Assembly (NCBI RefSeq): GCF_907164915.1
Contig: NC_061869.1
Span: forward strand, 9,907,721 to 9,971,720
Direction of reading: 5' to 3'
DNA: 64,000 bases
From: Impatiens glandulifera
Taxonomy: Eukaryota > Streptophyta > Magnoliopsida > Ericales > Balsaminaceae
Position 1 is the stretch's first letter, and each line of letters starts with the position of its first letter. The position numbers were made by a program, and so were the translations under genes. The notes beneath the pieces are model-generated. The model worked only from the letters and a program-made list of their open reading frames with translations, had not been told where the DNA came from and did not search any database. This document shows, one piece after another, positions 13,261 through 25,259 of this stretch.

Positions 13261-15614
13261 ATGGCTCAATCAGCTGTTTCTCAGGTTATTTTCGCACGAT
13301 TCTTCCTAGATTTCTTATTGTTTCTTGCTGATATGATTCGAATTTCATTTTCTTCAGATCGGCGTAGCTGTTCCTATCAACGGAGATTCTTCTTTCCTCA
13401 GGAGATCCGTGTTTAAGGTTCTTAATCGATTATATCTCTCCGTTATATCTATTATTCATTTCGAATTGATGTTTCGTGATGTTTCGTGTTTTCTGTTTGT
13501 GAATCTAGAAGCTGGCGGAGATTTTAAGGCTCCGATGTGAAATTTAGCTAATAACAATGATTTTTTTGGAAACATGTGGTTTTCCATCAATTAACTTGTT
13601 GTTTAGCGCTAGACATGAAAGTAATTCAGAATGCATGGTCATTAGATTAAAACTCTTGATTGAATCTTGAAGAATTGTCAAACTTATGCTTTAATCTCAC
13701 CATGTTAAACTCTGCTAATAATGTTAAGGTTCATTTCCAAAGTTATCAGAATGCATAAAGTCTCTAATTGTAATTAGGTTATACACAAATTTTTGTTTAT
13801 ATCAATGGTACATTTGAGTTGATGAACTCAATCATCGGTTTTGTGTGATCAATTTACTTGTTTTAACTTTAGGATAGCACGATTCTTGTGTTAATTGTAG
13901 AGTTTTATTGAAAAAATGGTACATTTGATGAACTGCATCATCATCTGTCTGTTTTATAGTAAATTTATCGCCTAAGATATGATTGTTTCTTTTGTAGACA
14001 CAAAGTATAAGCTTCAACAATGGATCAAGGAGATCTGCATTATCATTGGATTCCAATTCCATATATACATTCAGGTCAAGGAATCCTTCAGTAGTTTGCA
14101 TGTCTGTGCAACAAGCCAGCAAACCAAAGGTTGCAGTCTCACCTTTATCACTAGAAGATGCAAATGAGCCTCCATTGAACACACATAAGCCAAAGGAACC
14201 ATACACAGCAACCATTGTCTCTGTTGAGAGAGTTGTAGGCCAAAACGCTCCTGGTGAAACTTGCCATGTTATCATTGATCATGGTGGCAATGCCCCATAC
14301 TGGGAAGGACAGAGCTATGGTGTTATTCCTCCTGTAAGTTATTATTGACTTTAAGTGGGATTGCATAACAATTTTTCTGCTAATTGAATGGTTTGTAGTT
14401 GTTCAATTAACAACTCACGTATTTTAGGCCTGGGTTATTTGAAAACCAATTGCAATTTCCATATAACCTTATTTAACACCATGATATTTTGGATGATGAC
14501 GATTTGAATGATATATCGATGATTGGTGAGTTGATTGTTGATTGGATTGTAACCCACGTCATGTGACTCCTAAGACTTGATATAGACAAATTCTATTTGA
14601 TTCAAACTTTTGTGTATATAAAAAAATGTGTTCTTGAGCTTGGAGGTTTGACATATTACTTATTCCCTCGTGTTTACAGGGCGAAAACCCCAAAAAACCG
14701 GGAGCTCCCAATGCTGTCAGGCTTTACTCAATCGCATCGACTAGGTACGGGGATTTCTTTGATGGAAAGACAGCAAGTTTGTGTGTGAGAAGAGCTGTTT
14801 ACTATGATCCTGAGACCGGGAAGGAAGACCCCTCAAAGAAAGGAATATGCAGCAATTTCCTTTGTGATTCAAAGCCTGGCGACAAAATTCAACTAACTGG
14901 TGAGCCCTTTTAACTCTATAGGTTACCCTGGAAATTTGCTTCAAACTGCATAAACATAACAACTATTATTAGCTTCTTATCTGGATCAAACTCGTAAAAT
15001 GATGAATCACACGAAAACTTGATCCACTCAATAAGAATTTTGCAACTATACACATCCAACCCTTAGACCTATCATCCAAGTTTTTCTCATAACAAATGAA
15101 ATTCAATTTTACAGGTCCTTCTGGTAAGATAATGCTTTTACCCGAAGATGACCCAAATGCGACCCATATCATGATCGCTACTGGTACGGGTGTGGCTCCA
15201 TTCAGAGGCTATCTGAGACGTATGTTCATGGAATCAGTCCCCAACTTCAAGTTCGGAGGTCTGGCTTGGCTGTTTCTCGGGGTAGCGAATAATGACAGTC
15301 TTCTTTACGACGAAGAATTCGAAAAATATCGTCAAGACTATCCAGACAACTTCAGGTTTGACCGTGCTCTGAGTCGAGAACAAAAGAACAAGAACGGGGG
15401 AAAGATGTATGTCCAGGACAAGATCGAGGAATACAGCGACGAGATTTTCAAACTGTTGGATGGGGGAGCACACATATACTTTTGCGGGCTGAAAGGGATG
15501 ATGCCTGGGATTCAAGATACGTTGAAGAAGGTGGCCGAGGAAAGGGGAGAAAGCTGGGAGGCGAAACTGTCTCAGTTGAAGAAGAACAAACAGTGGCATG
15601 TTGAAGTTTACTAA
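13261..15614 (+). CDS. RFNR: Ferredoxin-NADP(+) reductase, root-type plastid isoform
   Basis: Five exons (13261-13284, 13358-13417, 13998-14333, 14680-14899, 15115-15614) join with GT-AG introns into 1140 nt, 379 residues, the usual length of root FNR. The enzyme is a plastid FAD flavoprotein. In roots it mainly runs from NADPH to ferredoxin, feeding nitrite reductase and other ferredoxin-dependent enzymes. Visible marks are a Ser/Arg-rich transit peptide (about residues 1-60), the mature start around VVCMSVQQA, the FAD motif RLYSIAS, the [13 protein letters not shown] loop, [10 protein letters not shown], the NADPH-binding [10 protein letters not shown] and YFCGLKGM, and the terminal Tyr of HVEVY that stacks on the flavin. 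[16 protein letters not shown] and the transit peptide match the root rather than the leaf isoform. No lesion is seen. The short first exon of eight codons explains why a single-frame reading misses the start. Confidence 0.95.
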
Positions 15615-16346
15615 GTTATTGTAAGATTACTTATTGTATTATGATCAGCTTGTTTTTTATGATTTCTCAAATGGGTTGAGAAAACTTGACAAGGGTAAGA
15701 TTGTTGTAGTTTGATTTGATTTTGATTTTCAAATAATGTTGTTATGAAGATGAGGATTGTGTTCTTGACATGATAAATAATTTTGTTATTAGTAGATTAA
15801 TTCTGTTTAATAATTGTGGAAATATCTATAGACTTATTTCAAAGCACATATTTCAATTTTCTAACAAAGGGTTGAATTTTGTGATTCACTCTTTTCAATA
15901 AAATTTCATTTATGTTTATCTATTACTTTTTATCATTTATTTAGTTTCTTCATATTTAATTAAAACGATTAATTTGATATAATTTGGATATTTTCAATTT
16001 AATATTTTTTTATCTACTTATTTAATAAATTTATTTATTTTATTAAATAATTTAATTCACATCTTTTTTTATAAATCATTAAAAATAAATTATCATTAAA
16101 TTATAATTAATTTTGTTTATTTATAATAATATTTTATTTATTTTTCTTTTTGCTAAGCCTCTAATATTTTAGTTAATGATTAAAAAAATTAAATATATAA
16201 ATTATTGTTCAAATGATGCGGGAAAAAATAATATAATTGAAAAATATATTTTCAAATAATATATTTTTATTTGAAAATTTTGAATAATTTTAATCAAATT
16301 CAAAATTTGAACTTAATTCAATCCGAATTAAATCCATCCGAAATAA

Positions 16347-16350
<4 letters not shown>
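15615..16350. other. 3' flank of FNR and AT-rich spacer
   Basis: The first ~200 bp are probably the FNR 3' UTR (T-rich, with 'aataaa' near 15898). The remainder is A/T-rich without a gene and runs up to the first unit of the repeat array. Confidence 0.5.
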
Positions 16351-18569
<2,219 letters not shown>

Positions 18570-18819
18570 TTAAATTAATATTACGAATTCGAATCGAATT
18601 AAATTTCGAATTAATCTTTAAATACTCGCACCTAGATAAATTTCTCCATTTAAATTTCTTCATCCAAATCTTAATAGGGTCATGCTCACTAATTGATAAT
18701 TATCATTTCATTTTTAATAAAGAAAATACATATAAACAAAAGTAATTATAAGATTCAAATCAAAGTTTTATTTATTAATCACAATTTCCAACAAGAATGT
18801 TACAAATTCTAAAAGAAAG
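18570..18819. other. Spacer / 3' region of the TPD1-like gene
   Basis: A/T-rich sequence between the Helitron-like terminus and the stop codon of the minus-strand TPD1-like gene. It probably includes that gene's 3' UTR. Confidence 0.5.
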
Positions 18820-19342
18820 CTAACAATGAACCCTAGAGACCGAAAAATTATATGGAAGAATTTGAGAATAATAAAATGAAATGATTTCCCCAAAACGAAT
18901 TCGTTTACCATTATTTACTATACAATCTCCCAATTTAACTCGCTTAAACTTATTTGGATTCACAAGAGTAACGGAAGCGAATTGACCGCAGGAAATGTGA
19001 ACCCCGTGTACACCATAGGGAGCATTATATGCCATATTAATTATTTCAACGTTGTATTTCGGAATGTGTATACCTCCTGCATACCCCGATTGAAATTGAA
19101 TGATTCTTATATCGGAAAGTTGACATGTGGAATTTTTTACCACCTTTTCTTCTTCCTTACCTATAAAATTAAATTTTCGATTTTAATCAATCATTAAAAT
19201 ATCCAAACATATTCAAGATTATGAACTAATTCTAGTAGAATTAATATGAGAAATTTTATTGCATACATGAAGCTGACCAATTGGAGATGAAAATAGCAGA
19301 TAGTAGTAAAAACAACACCAATATGGAATCTGATTTCAACAT
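18820..19342 (-). CDS. TPD1-like small secreted protein
   Basis: Two exons (19342-19267 and 19160-18820) join through a GT-AG intron (TCAT|gtatgc, ttatag|GTAAGG) into 417 nt, 138 residues. Exon 1 encodes a clear signal peptide (hydrophobic run LVLFLLLSAIFI, residues 8-19, with a likely cut near Ala24-Ser25). The mature part has the TAPETUM DETERMINANT 1 family layout: CQLSDIRIIQFQSG, IPKYNVEIIN, ISCGQF, the CIVNNGKRI block and a final SFYY...VSRVHC end. TPD1 is the secreted ligand of the EMS1/EXS receptor kinase in anther cell fate; paralogues have broader or unknown roles. Cysteines are at 26, 38, 83, 105 and 138. The region after EIIN (MAYNAP) lacks the extra Cys residues usual there, so pairing may differ. 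Which paralogue it is cannot be said. Confidence 0.8.
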
Positions 19343-19827
19343 TGCCTAATAAAATGAGACTACAATGGAAGAATGGTAAATGGGGAGGCTAAATATATAT
19401 TTAGTTTTTTTTCAAATATGGTAAGAAATTTATAAAAACTTCAATTAGGTAAAAACTTTTTTAAAACAACTTTTTTTTTTCATGTAAATCATGTAATATT
19501 ATACACAAATCTTACAAAAACACATTTTTTCATTCATCTACTACCTTTACTTACAAAACTTTTCATTTAGTTCCATAATTACATATTAAATATAAATATT
19601 TAAGAAACCAAAATATCATGGTTTAATTTTATTTGAAAGTGTTTTGAGTTTAAGCGAAATCATGATTATGTAGTGGGATGCTAGTTCTCTTTTAATTTCT
19701 AAATATAAAATATAAATATAATAATAATTATAATAACATATTTAATCTCAACCAAATTCTAGTAATGATAATTTTCTTGAAAAGTCACCACTATGGATAA
19801 ATATTTTCTATTTTATTAAAGGAGTTG

Positions 19828-19910
<83 letters not shown>

Positions 19911-20637
19911 TATTTAGGTAATTATTATACTTTATTTCTTAGTTTAGATATTATCGAGATCTCTTTTGGAGTCATTATTTAGATTAAATATATATAATAA
20001 TAATGATCATTATCTCATATGTCAAAGAATCGTTAATGTGTTTATTTATTTAATATAATTATTATTTTATATGTTAAAGTCACTTGAGTTTTGATGTAGT
20101 TGAATAAGTATTTTTTTTTTAAATGAGAAATACTTTTATATATTTTTAATTTTTTATTCAAGTTTTTCAGTATTAAATTGTATTATATCATTAAATTAAA
20201 ATATATATTTTTTAAAATTTAGATCATTAATAAAAAATAAAGAGAATTAAATAATTAAAATTTTAAACTAAACAATATAATATAATAATAAATATTCAAA
20301 TGTAAATAATTAAGAAAATGTTAGATTTAATATTTAATATAACAAGATATTATTTCTAATTTTGGAATTTTGGTATGCATATTTATTTTGACCCTAGTTA
20401 ATCTGGTTAGATTAAGTTACTAAGGACAATTCAAATCGATTAGAAAAGTCTAACTATTTTTACTGATACAATTCGAACCCGACAACATAAGACCGAATTT
20501 AGGGTATGAATTGAAATTAACCGTCCTAGTAGAGCCTGATATAGAGTATTTAAATAATTGATTAATTAATACTATAATTAACATTTTTTTTTATAGATAT
20601 ACAAATATATAAAATGACTTGAAGTAACTTGATTAAG
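19343..20637. other. AT-rich intergenic DNA with long (TA)n
   Basis: No gene is seen. A pure TA microsatellite of about 40 units lies at 19829-19908. The remainder is A/T-rich and without recognisable structure. The part next to 19342 should contain the promoter of the TPD1-like gene. Confidence 0.6.
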
Positions 20638-22080
20638 AGGGAAATTTGATAAAATGATTCTAAAAAGGGGTTAAATGCGTTGGTGACCAGCGCATAATTT
20701 TAATTGCGCTGGTGACCACTTTAATTTTTTTTTGACAAAAATACCCTTTTCGCGTAACGCGGATGAGAGGATGGTCACGCGAAGGACCCTCATTCTTTAT
20801 GTAAATACTCATTTTTTTATTTCGTTATTTTCCTTTCTCTCTATTCTCTCTACTCTGCGTTCTCTCTCGATGACGGCGAAACCCTAAACGATCACATCAT
20901 ACAGATCGACGACGAAAACCGTTCTAGTATTATGTGATTTGATCAATTTATATTCTTATTTCCATTATAACTTTATTAAATGTTTTTGTGTTCATCTTCA
21001 ATGCAAGTTGGATGCAGATGGAACTCTAAACCATGATATTTGTAGATGCATGCAGATGCGGTTGTTTTTATTATTCATCTTGGTTGTTTATCTTGTCGAT
21101 GATGATATTTGTAGATGATGCGGAAGGTTAATGTGATTCTCGCGAACGGTCGTCCCTTCTCGCGTTGGGTCATCCCTTTTAGCGATGGACCATCCCTTCT
21201 AGCGAAGGGACATCCATTCTAACCATGTTTATCAACTATTATTAAGTAAGTTAGTTAATTACTTGAGGCCACCTTCCACCCGACAGGGCCGGCCCTGAGA
21301 AGCCTTAGATTTTTGGGGCCCTATGCAAATTTAAATTTTGAGCCCCTAAAATAGTAAAAAAAAAAATATAAATAATTAATATATTATAATACGAGACTAA
21401 AAAGGAGATAAAAAATTTATTTTTATAATATATATTTAATATTAAAGGAGAAAAAAAGGAAACAATAATATTAATAATATAGTATTATTAAATATAAAAA
21501 ATGGGGGCCCTATAAAAGTGGGAGCCCTATGCAAGTGCATTGGTTGCCTTACTCCAGGGCCGGCCCTGCCACCCGAATGTGTAAGAATCGAAGTATGTGA
21601 TAAAAAAACATATGTCAAACACAAAAGGGTCAATCAAATCAATTCAATTCCTAAGCAGTTCAACAAAAAGTAAAATCATACTAATGGACAATAAGAAATA
21701 ATGTTTGGCATCGTCCACACATTCGAGCATGGTCAAATGAAGGATCTTTGTAATAATCATGAAAGAAATTGAAACAAGTACTTGTCCATGGTACACAAAA
21801 AGCCCATACGCTGCCAGGAAGACAATAACAACCAAAGTCCCCATAGCCATTAACTTTCCAAAGTTTCTAAGAATCCCTCCACGACAATAATGGTGAAACA
21901 AGTAGACAAAATACACCGGCACAACCACGACAAACAAATGTTTAAAACAAAGAACGGAAAAAAGAAATCCCCCATCAAGTCATTCCCTTCTTCAAGAAAG
22001 GGATGACCCATCGCTAGAATGGATGGCCCGTCGCTAGAAGGGATGACCCATCGCAAGAAGGGATGGCCCATAGCCTCCAA
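20638..22080. mobile_element. Relic of a Mutator-like element related to the one at 24961
   Basis: Around 20640-20790 the order of words matches the terminal repeat of the large MULE: 'gggaaatttgataaaatga', 'ggtgaccactttaat', then 'tacccttttcgcgtaacgcg'. A short repeat of about 21 bp ('catcccttctagcgatggg' type) is present in plus orientation at about 21140-21225 and in the opposite orientation at about 21995-22075, like inverted subterminal arrays. No matching right terminal repeat is found downstream, and no transposase frame remains. Hydrophobic frames on the minus strand (about 21644-22080) could be captured host sequence but match nothing I recognise. A hAT MITE is nested at 21284-21568. 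Confidence 0.5.
21284..21568. mobile_element. hAT-type MITE with 8-bp target duplication
   Basis: A 285-bp element has termini CAGGGCCGGCCCTGAGA and (reverse strand) CAGGGCCGGCCCTGGA, and is flanked on both sides by the perfect 8-bp repeat CCACCCGA (21276-21283 and 21569-21576). The 8-bp duplication and the CAGGG start are typical of hAT elements. It has no coding capacity. The interior contains 'ggggccctatgcaa' type words repeated near both ends. Confidence 0.85.
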
Positions 22081-23043
22081 CTTTCTAAATCCCGGCTTCT
22101 TTTAAATTTTACATATTTTTCGGGATTCTATAGCATGAGCTTATAATCAGTCAAAAGGGTTATGAAATTTTAATATTTATTTCGCTCATAAAAAGTAAGT
22201 AAATAAATCTGAAACATATAAAATGCAATTAATCTTCCTGTGAATAGAGCTAGCTTTCAATTTTTCAGAAAAAATCAACTTACATTCTTCATCGATCTGG
22301 TTGGAGAGGGCTGTCTAGTAGGACTAAGCCATATTTCATTGTTCAATTCCTTAAATCCTCAGATTATTCGGGTAACATTATTTTCACTTTCAATTCAACT
22401 TAAAACTTAATGTGTTTTAAGGGTGAATTAAACCATTACTTATGGTCTCTTAAAAATCATTTTTATCACTTGAACTACTTAAGTGAGGTTATAGATATAC
22501 AACTTAATTTTAAGTTTACATTTTTGTTTAATAATTTTTTTTAAAAAAAAATTGTTATTATATTCTTTTTTAACCTAATTTTGTTTAATTAGTTATTTTA
22601 AAGTTAGTTTAAAGTATATCAAATCTATATTGTTTAATATATTCAAACCATTATCAAATTCGACTAATATTTGATACATAAAATATACTAGGTACAAGGT
22701 GGATGTAGGGTTTTGATTAGTTATAACGATAGCTGAATTTAAATTTATTCTAATAGATACCACCCATAAAACTGAATACTTTCATAAGATGGACATATTT
22801 TACAATCAAAATCAGAAAACCAAAAAACAAGAAATCCCTAGAATGATGAACTGACTCTAGTAGAATTAACCTGACAAGTTTACATACATGAAAAGCTAAA
22901 TGTTGAAGAAGAAGATAAGAGTAAAGTCAAGAGTTTAACTAAATCCAAACAACACACACTAAATATTGATCAAGTACAAGGGAAACAATACAAACCCACA
23001 AACAAACATCATACACAGAGACATTACATTTCTACATTAATCA
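22081..23043. other. AT-rich spacer and beta-tubulin 3' flank
   Basis: No gene is seen. The last ~200 bp before 23044 probably form the 3' UTR of the minus-strand tubulin gene. Confidence 0.5.
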
Positions 23044-24592
23044 TCAATCATGAACCTGTTCTTCATCCTCCTCTTCATCTTCCTCGTATTCCTCATCCTC
23101 ATCTGCGGTAGCATCCTGATACTGCTGATACTCCGCCACCAAATCATTCATATTACTCTCCGCCTCAGTAAACTCCATCTCATCCATTCCTTCTCCAGTA
23201 TACCAATGCAAGAAAGCCTTCCTCCTAAACATAGCCGTGAACTGCTCGCTCACCCTCCTGAACATTTCCTGGATCGAAGTCGAGTTTCCTATGAACGTCG
23301 ACGCCATTTTCAACCCCTTGGGAGGAATATCGCATACACTAGACTTCACATTGTTGGGTATCCACTCCACGAAGTAAGACGAGTTCTTGTTCTGAACATT
23401 GATCATCTGTTCATCAACTTCTTTCGTGCTCATTTTACCTCGAAACATGGCTGAGGCAGTTAGGTATCGGCCGTGACGTGGGTCAGCTGCGCACATCATG
23501 TTTTTGGAGTCCCACATTTGTTGGGTTAGTTCTGGGACGGTTAAAGCTCTGTATTGTTGTGAGCCTCTTGAAGTTAAGGGTGCGAAACCAACCATGAAGA
23601 AATGGAGACGTGGGAAGGGGATTAGATTCACAGCTAGCTTTCTTAAGTCGGAGTTTAGTTGTCCTGGGAATCGTAAACAGCAGGTGACTCCACTCATGGT
23701 TGCGGATATCAAGTGGTTGAGATCACCAACTGAAATTACATTAACAATGAGTAAGATTTTTGATTGATCTCAAGTAACCCACATAAAAGAAGAGAAATTG
23801 AGAGGCTTACAAGTGGGAGTAGCAAGTTTGAGAGTTCTGAAACAGATATCATAAAGAGCTTCATTATCCAAAACCATACATTCATCAGCATTCTCAACCA
23901 GTTGATGAACTGAAAGAGTGGCATTATAAGGCTCCACAACTGTATCAGATACCTTTGGAGAAGGGAAAACTGAAAAAGTTAACATCATTCTGTCTGGATA
24001 CTCTTCCCTGATCTTGGAAATGAGAAGGGTTCCCATTCCAGATCCAGTACCACCACCCAAAGAATGACAAACTTGGAATCCTATATAAAATAAACAAATC
24101 CCATATCAAAAGACACAACAATCAACATACCCAACTCTAGTTCATAACAATTGAGTCATATAACACATGTTTGCAACAAATGGAAGAAAAAAGATTACCT
24201 TGCAGACAATCACAATTCTCAGCTTCCTTTCTAACAACATCAAGTACCGAATCAATGAGTTCAGCTCCTTCAGTGTAATGTCCCTTAGCCCAGTTATTAC
24301 CAGCACCGGATTGTCCAAAGACGAAGTTATCTGGGCGGAAGATCTGACCGAAAGGTCCAGATCGGACGGAATCCATAGTACCAGGTTCGAGATCCATAAG
24401 AACAGCACGTGGTACGTACCTTCCACCGCTGGCTTCATTGTAATAGACGTTGATTCTCTCTAGCTGGAGATCTGCGTCGCCACTGTACTTACCAGTGCCG
24501 TCGATACCATGTTCGTCGCAGATCACTTCCCAGAACTTAGCACCGATCTGGTTACCACATTGACCACCTTGAATGTGAAGAATTTCCCTCAT
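23044..24592 (-). CDS. TUB: Beta-tubulin
   Basis: Three exons (24592-24199, 24080-23811, 23729-23044) of 394, 270 and 686 nt join into 1350 nt, 449 residues. The two introns sit where plant beta-tubulin genes have them. The protein is the GTP-binding beta subunit that pairs with alpha-tubulin in microtubules. It starts with [15 protein letters not shown] (the N-terminal MREI autoregulation signal of tubulin mRNAs), and has the GGGTGSG nucleotide loop just after the first intron, [13 protein letters not shown], and a very acidic tail ([15 protein letters not shown]) that binds MAPs and carries modifications. The start was set at the MREI Met; an upstream in-frame Met only adds leader. Full length, no lesion. 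The large MULE begins 369 bp upstream of the start codon. Confidence 0.97.
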
Positions 24593-24712
24593 TTTGACGA
24601 GATTTGGAAGACTATGAGACCAGATCTGGAGAAGGAAAAAGGGTTTTTTTAGAGAGAGAGAGTGACAGGGCACCAGTGATCATAAAGAAGAAGATGAAGG
24701 ATTTGTTTTGTG

Positions 24713-24719
24713 TTTTATA
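24713..24719 (-). promoter_or_regulatory. Probable TATA box of the beta-tubulin gene
   Basis: TATAAAA is read on the minus strand about 120 bp before the tubulin ATG, followed by a leader with a (CT)n tract near 24650-24660. This would leave a leader of roughly 90 nt. Position and context only. Confidence 0.5.
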
Positions 24720-24960
24720 GAGGAGCGGGGTTTGTACTAAATTACCCCTGGATTTCGATATATTCACTGAAAATATCTTTAAAACCGACCTTCGAGATCT
24801 TTTTATTTTTTTTATTGTAGTGATTGTGGTTGTGCCGTTAATGTCAGGCAAAGTTAGTTGAGCTCACTCTTTTCAAATTTATTTATACTTTTTCATAAGA
24901 AAATGTTTAATCATAAAATATTAATAGATTATTTCTCTCATGTTGATGAATGTTATAAGG

Positions 24961-25115
24961 GGGAAATTGGACGAAATGACCATAAAGAAAGGACTATTTG
25001 CCTCCGTGGTCACCAGATAACTGAAATTGATCTGATGACCACTTAATTTTTTTTGGACGAAATTACCCTTTTCGCGTAACGCGAAGGGACTTCGCGTTTC
25101 GCGAAGTGAGACGCT
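24961..25115 (+). repeat. Left terminal inverted repeat of the MULE
   Basis: About 155 bp, matching 33060-33214 in reverse complement with scattered substitutions and one indel-rich patch near 25017-25040. The inner end is rich in TTCGCG and CGCGAA words, which recur inside the element. Confidence 0.9.
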
Positions 25116-25259
25116 GTGAAAAGTCCAGAATACCCTTACTATATAATATAATTCGGCCATCTTTTTTTCATTTCTTTTCTTCCCTTCTCTTTCTTCCCTT
25201 CCGCTTTTCTCCTCCTTCTCTCTAATCTCGCCGGCGACGGAGTTAAACGGCGTCACTCA

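Noticed and set aside
21644..22080. Membrane protein gene on the minus strand
   Set aside because: Hydrophobic frames are present, but without a start context, splice structure or recognisable family; kept only as possible captured sequence in the MULE relic.
23050..23767. Plus-strand frames over the tubulin gene
   Set aside because: Antisense shadows of the tubulin third exon, whose minus-strand reading is unambiguous.
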